From: Oscillospiraceae bacterium
GTDB taxonomy: Bacteria; Bacillota; Clostridia; Oscillospirales; Oscillospiraceae
Direction of reading: 5' to 3'
NCBI GenBank assembly: GCA_017522015.1
Contig: JAFXAW010000007.1
Coordinates: forward strand, 1 to 64,000
DNA length: 64,000 nucleotides
Position numbers and translations under genes: made by a program. Positions 55,991-64,000 of the stretch are shown here, one piece after another; position 1 is the first letter of the stretch; every line of letters begins with the position of its first letter. The notes below the pieces were generated by a model that saw only the letters and a program-made list of their open reading frames with translations, had not been told where the DNA came from and made no database searches.

Positions 55991-56075
55991 GTGTGTATTC
56001 TCCTTTCTCAAGTTCGAAAATTCTATTTTTATTGTGGTTTTCTTTTTTGTTTGTCAAACTCTGCGCTTGCCCCTG

Positions 56076-56993
56076 TCACAGAACCGGGATGCCCACGCCG
56101 CTGCTGCGCAGCATCTCGCGCAGGCGCTCCATGTGCTCCGCCGTGGGAATCCCGACGCGGAAAGCCTGCCCTTCCCCAAGCTGCTCCCGCTTCCCCTCGC
56201 CAAGGTCGTGATAGGGCAGCAGATGCAGCTGCGTCGCGGTCGCAACGCTTTTCGCCAGCTCCGCAAGCAGGGCCATGTCCTCCTCGCTGTCGTTATAGCC
56301 CGGAATCAGCGGCGTGCGGATCCAGATGTCGCACTGCGGAAAATGCGCGGACAGCCGTTTCAGATTGTCGAGAATCCGGGCATTGTCGCAGCCCGTATAG
56401 CACCGGTGCTTCTGTGGGTCGACCGCTTTGATGTCGTACAGGAAGGTGTCGCAATATGGCGCGAGGCCCTCCAGCGTCTCCCACGCGGCAAAGCCGCAGG
56501 TCTCCACAGCGGTGGTGATGCCCGCCTCTTTCGTCGCGCGCAGCAGCGCGAGCGTGAAGTCCGCCTGCATCAGCGGCTCGCCGCCGCTGACCGTCAGGCC
56601 GCCGTCCTCTCCATAAAAGATCCGGTCCTCCAGCACCTCCTGCATCACCTCGTCCACGCGCATCCGCTTTCCCGTCATCTCCCGCGCGCCCAGCGGACAG
56701 GCCGCAGCGCAGCTTCCGCAGCCGATGCAGGTGTTCGGTTTAACGCGCACTTTCCCGTCCGAAACGGAGAGCGCCTTTTGCGCACAGGCCGCGACGCAGG
56801 CACCGCAGAGCGAGCATTTTCTCTCGTCCCAAAACACCTGCGGATGCGCGAGCTGGGATTCCGGATTTGCACACCACAGGCAGCGCAGCGGGCAGCCTTT
56901 GAGAAAGACGCCTGTGCGGATGCCGGGGCCATCGTGGATGCAGCAGTGCTGTATGTTAAAAACGATTCCTGTTCTTTCTCCGTCCATGCTCAT
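56076..56993 (-). CDS. Glycyl radical enzyme activase 2 (radical SAM)
   Basis: About 305 residues. CPLRCLWC follows HDGPGIRTGVFLKG; two 4Fe-4S ferredoxin-type clusters follow (CSLCGACVAACA and CIGCGSCAAACP); then TVSGGEPLMQADF. It activates the enzyme encoded divergently at 57346. Two ATGs (56993 and 56987) are possible; GGAG lies before both. I take 56993. Confidence 0.92.
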   Translation of the reverse strand: MSMDGERTGIVFNIQHCCIHDGPGIRTGVFLKGCPLRCLWCANPESQLAHPQVFWDERKCSLCGACVAACAQKALSVSDGKVRVKPNTCIGCGSCAAACPLGAREMTGKRMRVDEVMQEVLEDRIFYGEDGGLTVSGGEPLMQADFTLALLRATKEAGITTAVETCGFAAWETLEGLAPYCDTFLYDIKAVDPQKHRCYTGCDNARILDNLKRLSAHFPQCDIWIRTPLIPGYNDSEEDMALLAELAKSVATATQLHLLPYHDLGEGKREQLGEGQAFRVGIPTAEHMERLREMLRSSGVGIPVL

Positions 56994-57345
56994 GCTTCTC
57001 CATATCGCTGATCCGTCGCAAGCCGGCGACAAAGCCATACTCCGCCGGGGCGGATTTCTCGGCCGGCTTCATCCCGTTCTTCGTGAGGCATTTTACACAG
57101 TATAGCACATTTTTTGCCACATTCCATACCCAAAGACAGAAATGCCGGAAGAATTCTTTTTTCTTTCCCCTGCGCGCGGCGCTTTTCGGAAAGCGATTGA
57201 ATTGTATTCGGAATTGTGGTTTAATGTGAAGTATAACAGGCTGCGAAACGAAATCCAAACCCGCCTCACGGCGCACGTTTCCGCGCAGCGCGAAGCAAAC
57301 TGCTGTGGCGGGTGACCAAATTCCATCGGGAAAGGGACAGGGGCA
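56994..57345. other. Divergent control region between activase 2 and GRE 2
   Basis: 352 bp. Leftward: an extended -10 (TGCTATACT, TATACT at 57099-57104 on the minus strand). Rightward: a promoter at 57197-57225. About 120 bp of rightward leader follows. No gene seen. Confidence 0.6.
57197..57225 (+). promoter_or_regulatory. Promoter of glycyl radical enzyme 2
   Basis: TTGAAT (57197-57202), a 17-bp spacer and TTTAAT (57220-57225). A TATAAC at 57232 is an alternative -10. Confidence 0.6.
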
Positions 57346-59748
57346 ATGAGAGAACGCGTCGAAAAGATGAAAGAAAGCCTGCGCGTGAGCAAATATCCGC
57401 TCTGCGTGGAGCAATTCCGCCTTGCCAATGAATCGCTGGAGCTGACCGCCGGCCAGCCGATGCTGCTGCGTCGGGCAAAGCTGCACGCGCATGTTCTGGA
57501 TAACATCACGATCTTTATCGAGGAGGGAGACCTGCTCTGCGGCGCGGGGGCGAGCAAGCCCTTCGGGCTGGAGATGCAGTATGAATACGGCGTCTGGACG
57601 AAGGACGAGGTGGAATCCCTCAAGTCGGAGATTTACACCATCTCGCCGGAGGATGAGGCGGAGCTTTACCGGCTCAACGAGCGTTTTGCCAGCAACAGCC
57701 TCAACAGCAATCTGGTCGAGACGATGGGCAAATCCCTCGGCATGGACGAGCGGCTCTGGCCCTTTATGAAATCCGGCGTTGTGCTCCCGCCGTGGAAGGA
57801 CCGCACCGGCGGCTCCGGCGGCGGCTACGCCATGTCGGGCTACGGCCTCGGCCCGGGCTTCTCGCTGGTGTGCATTGATTACGAAAGAATCCTGCGCGAG
57901 GGCGCAAAAAGCGTGATCAATGAAGCGAAGGATTGCCTGAAAAACCTGCGCTATCACGAGGCGGACAGCATCAAAAAGCGGAATTTCTGGGAGGCCGTCG
58001 TCCTTGTTTTTGAGGCATGGGTGCGCTTTGCAAACCGCTATGCCGAGCTTGCCGCGCGCATGGCCGAAGAGGAGACGGACGTGCTGCGCAAAGCGGAACT
58101 GCTGGAGATGGCGGCAATCTGCCGCAAGGTGCCCTACGAGCCTGCGGAGACCTTCCGCGAGGCGCTGCAGTCGTTCTGGTTCACGTTCCTGATGGCCTGC
58201 CCCTCCCCCACCGCCACAGCGGGGCGCTTTGACCAATACATGTATCCTTTCTATGAGAAGGACATTGCCGAGGGCCGTCTCACGCGGGACGATGCGCTGG
58301 AGCTGCTGGAGATTCTGCGCTGCAAGACCATGAAGATCAACCGCGTGTCGGGCATGGCCAACCGCGCGAAAAACGCGGGTATGGCCAAGTGGCTCAACTG
58401 GACGATCGGCGGTCAGAAAGCGGACGGCAGCGACGCGACGAACGAACTGAGCTATCTGCTGTTGGAAGCGGCGCTGGAAACGCATCTGCCGCACCACACC
58501 ATCACCGTGCGCGTACACAAAAACACACCCGACAAGCTGATGGAAAAGGCGCTCGAGGTCGTGCATTCCGGTCTCGGCATGCCCGCTTTCATCGGGGATG
58601 AGAGCTACATCCGCTTCTTTACGGAGGACGGCACGCTCTCTCTTGAGCAGGCGCGGGATTATTGCGCAACCGGCTGCGTGGACGGGAACATCCCCGGCCG
58701 CACCCGCACGCAGGTTGCCTGCTTCTTCATCATCCCGCACGCGATGGACATCTGCATGCACAACGGCTACTGCCGCTTCACCAAAGAGATGGTCGGCCTG
58801 CAGATCGGCGACGTCACGAAGATGGAAAGCTTTGAAGAGTTCAAGGCTGCCGTTTTCCGGCAGATTCATTATCTCATGGGCATGGCGGCCGAGCGCGTGA
58901 ACGTCGAGCTTATCGCGGAGCGGGAGCTGTTTCCGGATGTTTTCCGCAGCGCGCTGATGACTGACGGCGTAAAAACCGGAAAGGATATGTTCAACCGGCG
59001 ATTCTGCTTTGAAAACGGCGGTCTCGTCGGCGCGGTCGGCGGCGTGAACACGGGCGATGCGCTCATGGCGATCAAAAAGCTCGTCTACGACGAGAAAAAA
59101 TACAGCATGGCGCAGCTGCTCACGGCGCTGGATGCCGACTGGGTCGGCTATGAAGCCATGCAAAAGGACTTCCTGAATGCGCCCAAGTACGGCAACAACA
59201 TCGACGAGGTGGACAGACTCGTGGCCGAGGTCTACGACGAGCACAACAAGGCCTGCCGCAGCTACCCGAGCGCGTACGGGGAGACGATCAAGCCCAACGC
59301 CATCTCCATCTCCGCCCACCAGCCCGGCGGCGCGCTGACGGGCGCGACGGCCGACGGCCGAAAGGGCGGGGAGATTCTGGCGGACGCCTCCATCTCCCCC
59401 AGTCACGGCAAGGATGTGCGCGGCCCGCTCGCCGTTTTCCAAAGCGCCATGAAGATCAATCAGGATCACTATCAGGGCACGCTGTTCAACATGAAATTCC
59501 ACCCGACCATGCTCAAAACGCCGGAGGACAAGCGCAAGCTCGCCGGCCTGATCCGCACCTATCTCACAAACGGCGGAAAGCACATTCAGTTCAACGTGGT
59601 CGACAAAGAGGAGATGCTCGACGCGCAAGTCCATCCCGAACAGCACGAGGAGCTCACCGTGCGCGTCGCGGGCTACAGCGCCTATTTCAACCGCCTGCCC
59701 ACCTCCATCCAGAACGAAGTTATCGAGCGCACCTCGCAGGCGCTGTGA
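57346..59748 (+). CDS. Glycyl radical enzyme 2, atypical active site
   Basis: 800 residues of the PFL/GRE family. The radical loop VRVAGYSAYF gives Gly776 and is canonical. The active-site loop reads ATGCVDGNIPGR: the thiyl Cys is 444, but the residue two positions on, a Glu in dehydratases and C-N lyases (GCVEP), is Asp446, and Pro is replaced by Gly-Asn. So the reaction probably differs from the well-known diol dehydratases. GGGACAGGGG precedes the ATG. The divergent activase 2 completes the system. Confidence 0.92.
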   Translation: MRERVEKMKESLRVSKYPLCVEQFRLANESLELTAGQPMLLRRAKLHAHVLDNITIFIEEGDLLCGAGASKPFGLEMQYEYGVWTKDEVESLKSEIYTISPEDEAELYRLNERFASNSLNSNLVETMGKSLGMDERLWPFMKSGVVLPPWKDRTGGSGGGYAMSGYGLGPGFSLVCIDYERILREGAKSVINEAKDCLKNLRYHEADSIKKRNFWEAVVLVFEAWVRFANRYAELAARMAEEETDVLRKAELLEMAAICRKVPYEPAETFREALQSFWFTFLMACPSPTATAGRFDQYMYPFYEKDIAEGRLTRDDALELLEILRCKTMKINRVSGMANRAKNAGMAKWLNWTIGGQKADGSDATNELSYLLLEAALETHLPHHTITVRVHKNTPDKLMEKALEVVHSGLGMPAFIGDESYIRFFTEDGTLSLEQARDYCATGCVDGNIPGRTRTQVACFFIIPHAMDICMHNGYCRFTKEMVGLQIGDVTKMESFEEFKAAVFRQIHYLMGMAAERVNVELIAERELFPDVFRSALMTDGVKTGKDMFNRRFCFENGGLVGAVGGVNTGDALMAIKKLVYDEKKYSMAQLLTALDADWVGYEAMQKDFLNAPKYGNNIDEVDRLVAEVYDEHNKACRSYPSAYGETIKPNAISISAHQPGGALTGATADGRKGGEILADASISPSHGKDVRGPLAVFQSAMKINQDHYQGTLFNMKFHPTMLKTPEDKRKLAGLIRTYLTNGGKHIQFNVVDKEEMLDAQVHPEQHEELTVRVAGYSAYFNRLPTSIQNEVIERTSQAL

Positions 59749-59860
59749 GTGGGCGAAGGCGCTGCCCTCCGGCGGCGCGGATGTTTATCCGTTCACGGGA
59801 AAAGCTTACGAAAAACCCATTCCCCCCAGAGCAAAGGGGAAACAAAAGCTGCATAAAGCA

Positions 59861-59897
59861 AAGGGAAGCAGAGCCTCTCGGCTCTGCTTCCCTTTTT
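59861..59897 (+). terminator. Terminator of glycyl radical enzyme 2
   Basis: A perfect 15-bp stem (59861-59875 and 59880-59894) with loop TCTC and a T-run, 112 bp after the stop. Confidence 0.92.
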
Positions 59898-60009
59898 ATG
59901 TTCCCTGTCGCGCATTTTTGGTACGCTTCTTTGCTGCGCTTTGTGACTGCTCGATCTTTGCGCAGCCTTGTTTTGCGCCTTTATCGCGTTTCCTTATTCC
60001 CTTTCGCGC

Positions 60010-60753
60010 TCAGCTTTCCGCTCTCCGACTCTCGCCGGTGGCGTAATCAATGACGATTCCGGGCTGGACGTTGTAGGCAAAGACGCAAAACTGCACGCCC
60101 CGGCCGCCGTCCTCCACGGAATAGGCCTCCATCAGAACGCCGCGCGCGACAAGCTCCTTGCCCACAAACACAGGCGTAACGCGGTACATCACGTGATTTC
60201 CCGTGCTCTTCACATAGTCGCAGACCTCGTCTTCATAGGGCAGCATACCCTCGACATTGAGATAGCGTGTTCCGGTGGTCAGATTGCGCTCGTTTGCGTT
60301 CTCCCCCGCGAGCATGAACGCAATCAGGTGGCAGCGATTGTATAGATATTTATCCGAGATCAGGTCGTCATAGCGGACGGTATGCCAGCCGGCGGGCTTA
60401 ATCATGCCGATGTCTCCGCGTTTTTCGGTCGGCATCAGCTCCGTTCCGATGCAGGCCATCGCGCTGCCGCAGCGTCCGAGCGAATCGAGCGGTGCATAGT
60501 CCTCATAGGCCGTGTCCACAACTTCGTTCTGCGCGAAAAGCGGGATATTGCCGTGGATCTCCGCAACCGGCTCGCCGGAATATTCCGGCACCTCCGCGTA
60601 ATCAAAGCCATCCGGCACCTCCGGAGGCGTCGAGCCGCCCATGAAGTAGCCAACGACTGCGATCACGCACAGCAAAAGCGCGACTGCGCTGATGCTCTTC
60701 TTGCCGCCGCGGCGCTTCTTCCCGCTCACAAATTTATTCCCTGAATAAGCCAT
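60010..60753 (-). CDS. Membrane-anchored DNA/RNA non-specific endonuclease
   Basis: 247 residues: a Lys/Arg-rich N-terminus, one membrane segment (about 22-40) and an external beta-beta-alpha-metal nuclease domain. The catalytic region reads YNRCHLIAFMLAGENANERN followed by LTTGTRYLNVEGM; the DRGH of classical NucA is NRCH here, as is common in Firmicute homologues. The anchored topology resembles EndA-type DNA-entry nucleases, so DNA processing at the cell surface or nutrient scavenging is possible. Confidence 0.87.
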   Translation of the reverse strand: MAYSGNKFVSGKKRRGGKKSISAVALLLCVIAVVGYFMGGSTPPEVPDGFDYAEVPEYSGEPVAEIHGNIPLFAQNEVVDTAYEDYAPLDSLGRCGSAMACIGTELMPTEKRGDIGMIKPAGWHTVRYDDLISDKYLYNRCHLIAFMLAGENANERNLTTGTRYLNVEGMLPYEDEVCDYVKSTGNHVMYRVTPVFVGKELVARGVLMEAYSVEDGGRGVQFCVFAYNVQPGIVIDYATGESRRAES

Positions 60754-60776
60754 TTTCTTCCCCTGTTCTGTATATG

Positions 60777-62192
60777 TCAGCTTTCCGCCTGCGTCGTTTT
60801 CTTCTGTCTTCCAAAGGTCATGTAGAGAACAGCCATAATGATGATGTTCAAAATATTCAGCCCGAGCATGATGAACATATCAATACGCTGGCCGACAATG
60901 TAGTTGTTGAATGCCACATCTTCGCGCGCCGTCAGGCCGACCACAATGCTGAATATGGTAATGCCGATCCCGCTGCCGAGATTGCGCGCGGTGGACATCA
61001 TGCCGGAGGCCACGCCGCCGGAATTGGCGGGCACGCTGCCCATGACCATCGAGGTGACGGGCGCGTAGAAAAGTCCGCCGCCGATTCCGTAGATCACAAC
61101 GCAGACAATCACCAGCGCCAGCGGAGAATTTTCTGTCAGCGTACAGTAGCCCACAACGGCGAGCGCCTGAATGACCATCGCCGCGAGCATATAGCGGAAA
61201 GGCCCTTTCCTGTCACACCAGCCGCCGGTGAAGGGCCCGAGCGTGCCCATCATAAAGGAAAAGCCCATCGTGCACAGCGAGGAAACCGTTGCCGTCTGGA
61301 ACTTGATGTCCTGCACGAAGAACGGCAGCGCCGTGTTGGTGCCGGAGGACACAAGATAGCCCAGCAGGCAGCCCACAAACCCCAGCGCGAACTGCTTGTT
61401 TTTCAGCAGCTTGAAGTCCAGCAGCGGCGCCTCCGCCCGATTCTCCACCCGGATGAAGAAAAACAGCGAGACGGCAAACACGGCCAGCAGCGAAATCATC
61501 AGATAGGTCGGGATGGTGATGGTGCGCGCGTTGAGCGCGACCATCAGCGTGCCCAGCGTCACGACCAGCAGCGCCGTGCCAAGCCGGTCACTTCTGGTGG
61601 GTTTGCAGGCAAACTTGCCCAAAAACAGCACGCCGAGGACAAGCGCGATGATGCCGAACACGCCGCCGAAGGCCAGCGCCAGCCGCCAGCCCACCGTCTC
61701 GGACAACACTCCGCTGATGAGCGGGGAAAACGCGCCGGAGTAGGACACCGCCATCGAATACAGCCCCATCATGCGGCCGCGTTTGCCCGGATAGGCCTGG
61801 GACAGCATGGCCTGCACCACCGACTGCACCATCGCAGCGCCCACCGCCAGAGCGGAACGGAAAAGAACCAGCGAGATAAAATTCCGGGCGAACACGGTCG
61901 TCAGCGCGGTGACGACAACCAGAACCCCCTGTCCCCAAATAAACAGCTTCTGATAGCCGATGCGGTCACCGAGCCGGCCGAAGGGCAGCGTCAGCACGCC
62001 GCTGATCAGCGAATAGAAAATATTGATTATAACGATCAGATCGGTGTCGATTGCCAGCTCTTTTGCAATCACGGGCAGCAGCACGTTGAGCGCGCCGTGG
62101 GGATAAAATGCGCTGACGGTGCCGACCAGCGCAATCACAAAAGTCAGCCAGCCCGGACCACGGCGCAGACAGCCCGGTCCGGACAGATTCAA
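60777..62192 (-). CDS. MFS transporter, DHA2 (EmrB/QacA) type
   Basis: 471 residues with about 14 membrane segments. The cytoplasmic loop motif FGRLGDRIGYQKLF (motif A) lies near residue 70, and LGSGIGITIF is near the end. Drug or metabolite export by proton antiport is the usual role; the substrate is unknown. I chose the TTG at 62192 because GGAGGAG lies 6 bp upstream; a TTG at 62207 has no ribosome binding site. It is transcribed away from the crt operon. Confidence 0.87.
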   Translation of the reverse strand: MNLSGPGCLRRGPGWLTFVIALVGTVSAFYPHGALNVLLPVIAKELAIDTDLIVIINIFYSLISGVLTLPFGRLGDRIGYQKLFIWGQGVLVVVTALTTVFARNFISLVLFRSALAVGAAMVQSVVQAMLSQAYPGKRGRMMGLYSMAVSYSGAFSPLISGVLSETVGWRLALAFGGVFGIIALVLGVLFLGKFACKPTRSDRLGTALLVVTLGTLMVALNARTITIPTYLMISLLAVFAVSLFFFIRVENRAEAPLLDFKLLKNKQFALGFVGCLLGYLVSSGTNTALPFFVQDIKFQTATVSSLCTMGFSFMMGTLGPFTGGWCDRKGPFRYMLAAMVIQALAVVGYCTLTENSPLALVIVCVVIYGIGGGLFYAPVTSMVMGSVPANSGGVASGMMSTARNLGSGIGITIFSIVVGLTAREDVAFNNYIVGQRIDMFIMLGLNILNIIIMAVLYMTFGRQKKTTQAES

Positions 62193-62665
62193 GGAGGTCT
62201 CCTCCAAAGCAAAAACTCCCTTTCCGCGTTGTATTAACCGAATTTTATCATATCACTTTTTCCATCTCCCGGTCAAGACGGGCCGGGCGCGGCAAGGCAC
62301 ATCCGCTCCCCGGGGCGCATCGGCATTGTAAGTTCTTACAACAGAAAGTGAGGCTGCGAAGTATCTGCTGCCGCCGCAATGCAGATTTTCCGGAATTTGG
62401 CGCTTGGTTATATGGGTATACCTTTATTAGATATAGGAAATACACATTTTAGATTTGACATACATAGAATTTTGCTGTAAACTAAATGCTGCTGGTTTGG
62501 CCTTTTGGCTGGAGAAGCCTCCAACAGACAGGTCTTCCCGGCAGGCGCAGCCACCTGTGCTGCCGACCCGATCAGACAGGATCCGATTCGGACGATCACA
62601 GCATTTTGCGATTGCCCATTCTGATACAAAGAAAACAAATTTTTGGAAGATAGGAGTTAACCGGT
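62193..62665. other. Intergenic region with the long crt leader
   Basis: About 470 bp. A strong rightward promoter at 62455-62483 leaves a leader of about 180 nt before crt. The leader contains GC-rich inverted segments (around 62530-62565) but no riboswitch class that I recognise and no T-tract terminator. The left part is the upstream region of the MFS gene. No gene seen. Confidence 0.55.
62455..62483 (+). promoter_or_regulatory. Promoter of the crt-hbd operon
   Basis: A perfect TTGACA (62455-62460), a 17-bp spacer and TAAACT (62478-62483). Confidence 0.82.
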
Positions 62666-63442
62666 ATGTCATTTGTAAAGTTTGAACAGCAGGGCGGCGT
62701 TGCCATCCTCACCATCGAGCGTCCCGAAGCGCTCAACGCGCTCAACAGCCAGGTTCTCAGCGATCTGGACGAGGCGATCAGCAAGGTCGAAGCAGCGGAC
62801 GATGTGTACGCTGTGATTCTGACCGGCGCTGGCCGTTCCTTTGTTGCCGGTGCGGACATCGGCGAGATGGTCAACTTCTCTGCATACGACGGCAAGAAGT
62901 TCGGCGTGCACGGCGGCGGCGTTTTCCTCCGTCTGGAGAATCTGTCCAAGCCCGTCATCGCGGCGGTCAACGGCTTCGCGCTCGGCGGCGGCTGCGAGCT
63001 GGCCATGAGCTGCGACATTCGCCTCGCTTCCGAGAAGGCCAAGTTCGGTCAGCCTGAAGTCGGTCTGGGCATCACCCCCGGTTTCGGCGGCACCCAGCGT
63101 CTGCCCCGCATCGTCGGCGTTTCCAAGGCGATGGAGCTCATCCTCACCGCCAAGACCATCGGCGCGGCCGAGGCCAAGGCCATCGGTCTTGTCAGCGAGG
63201 TCTATCCTCCCGAGGAGCTGATGGACAAGGCTCTGGAGCTGGCCAACGCCATCTGCGCCAACGCCCCCATTGCCGTGAAGGAGTCCAAGCGCTGCATCCG
63301 CATGGGCATGCAGACTGACATCGCCACCGGCTCCGCCTTTGAGGCTGAGGCTTTCGGCATCACCTGCGGCACCGAGGACAAGAACGAGGGCATGGGCGCT
63401 TTCCTCGAGAAGCGCGCTGAGAAGCACTTCAAGAACAAGTAA
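62666..63442 (+). CDS. crt: 3-hydroxybutyryl-CoA dehydratase (crotonase)
   Basis: Dehydrates 3-hydroxybutyryl-CoA to crotonyl-CoA in the butyrate pathway. 258 residues, the usual crotonase length. SFVAGADIGEM forms part of the oxyanion hole; the catalytic glutamates lie in GGGCELAMSCDIR and QPEVGLGITPGFGGTQRL. Codon use is strongly biased to C/G-ending codons, typical of a highly expressed gene. hbd follows 40 bp downstream. It could also act in fatty-acid or amino-acid fermentation. Confidence 0.93.
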   Translation: MSFVKFEQQGGVAILTIERPEALNALNSQVLSDLDEAISKVEAADDVYAVILTGAGRSFVAGADIGEMVNFSAYDGKKFGVHGGGVFLRLENLSKPVIAAVNGFALGGGCELAMSCDIRLASEKAKFGQPEVGLGITPGFGGTQRLPRIVGVSKAMELILTAKTIGAAEAKAIGLVSEVYPPEELMDKALELANAICANAPIAVKESKRCIRMGMQTDIATGSAFEAEAFGITCGTEDKNEGMGAFLEKRAEKHFKNK

Positions 63443-63482
63443 GTATAATCCAACCTAAAATAAAAACGGAGGAAACAAAGCA

Positions 63483-64000
63483 ATGAAAAAAATCGTAGTC
63501 ATTGGCGGCGGTACCATGGGTCTGGACATCGCGCAGGTTTTTGCCCGCAGCGGTTATGAAGTCGTGGTTCGCGACATCAAGGAAGAGATCATCAAGGCTT
63601 CCGAGGCCCGTCTGAACAAGGGTCTGGATAAGCTGGTTGCCAAGGGCAAGATGGACGAGGCCGGCAAGAAGGCCATCACCGACAAGATCAGCTTTACCGT
63701 TGATCTGGCCGTTGCTGCCGACGCCGATCTGGTGGTCGAGGCCGCCATCGAGAATCTGGAGATCAAGAAGAGCGTGTTCGCCGAGCTGGACGCTCTGTGC
63801 AAGCCCGAGACCATTCTGGCTTCCAACACCTCCTCCATCTCCATCACCGCCATCGCTGCCGCCACCAAGCGCGCCGACAAGTTCATCGGCATGCACTTCT
63901 TCAACCCCGCCACCGTCATGAAGCTGGTGGAGGTCATCCGCGGCGAGAACACCTCCGATGAGACCTTCAAGGCCATCTGGGAGCTGTCCGAGGCCATCGG
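63483..64000 (+). CDS. hbd: 3-hydroxybutyryl-CoA dehydrogenase (5' part, cut by window end)
   Basis: Reduces acetoacetyl-CoA to 3-hydroxybutyryl-CoA with NAD(P)H. The first 172 residues are present: the Rossmann motif IGGGTMGLDIAQVFARSG at 7-24, VEAAIENLEIKK near 89, and the catalytic region ASNTSSISIT and GMHFFNPATVMKLVEV with the active-site His. GGAGG precedes the ATG. Adjacent to crt; thl, bcd and etfAB would be expected beyond the window. Confidence 0.93.
   Translation, partial: MKKIVVIGGGTMGLDIAQVFARSGYEVVVRDIKEEIIKASEARLNKGLDKLVAKGKMDEAGKKAITDKISFTVDLAVAADADLVVEAAIENLEIKKSVFAELDALCKPETILASNTSSISITAIAAATKRADKFIGMHFFNPATVMKLVEVIRGENTSDETFKAIWELSEAI

Overview
The window looks like chromosome of a GC-rich, spore-forming Clostridia bacterium, most likely an Oscillospirales gut species. 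The reasons are spoVAC and a PdaB-type deacetylase (sporulation), a YmfF/YmfH pair, an FMN-riboswitch RibU, Gram-positive ribosome binding sites, a sortase-anchored giant surface protein with gut-Firmicute repeat types, two glycyl-radical enzymes with activases, and a crt-hbd start of a butyryl-CoA type operon. No rRNA, tRNA or CRISPR array was seen.

Layout. 1-360: end of an unrecognised gene and a terminator, abutting the 3' end of guaA. 363-11390: one long leftward nucleotide operon, pyrC-carB-pyrK-pyrD-pyrF-pyrE-pyrB-guaB-guaA, making UMP and GMP. It lacks both glutaminase parts (no carA, and GuaA has no GATase domain). PyrB carries a C-terminal PyrI-like zinc domain, and GuaB closely resembles the Tritrichomonas enzyme. 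11681-20728: a CofE-like ligase, a TrmH-type methyltransferase, a nitroreductase, a SLOG/DUF1273 protein, the FMN riboswitch with ribU, an acidic coiled-coil protein, lgt, and ymfH/ymfF. 20820-28139: a 2439-residue cyclic beta-1,2-glucan synthase-like protein. 28634-31177: a TetM-like GTPase fused to a Rae1/YacP-type NYN nuclease domain. 31323-32691: pdaB and spoVAC, divergent.

32572-44474 is the most unusual part. The last ~120 bp of spoVAC occur four times (A, in the gene; B, C and D, fragments). Between the copies lie AT-richer cargo: a 3-TM protein (A-B); a 2943-residue cell-wall protein plus a membrane protein (B-C); and a membrane protein with an orphan immunity-like protein (C-D). Copies B, C and D are each preceded by a shared junction sequence that is absent at A. 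Copies A and C are followed by the same terminator. The A-B and C-D cargoes point the same way and have related promoters. This looks like repeated cassette insertion at the 3' end of spoVAC; no recombinase is present in the window.

44638-60753: a 5'-nucleotidase, a PK_C-like protein, an FAD flavoprotein, a SanA/YdcF protein, two divergent glycyl-radical enzyme/activase pairs (one with an atypical active-site Cys-Val-Asp), a YczE-like membrane protein, an FMN reductase, a MaoC hydratase and a membrane-anchored nuclease. 60777-64000: an MFS transporter, then crt and the start of hbd behind a strong promoter with a ~180-nt leader.
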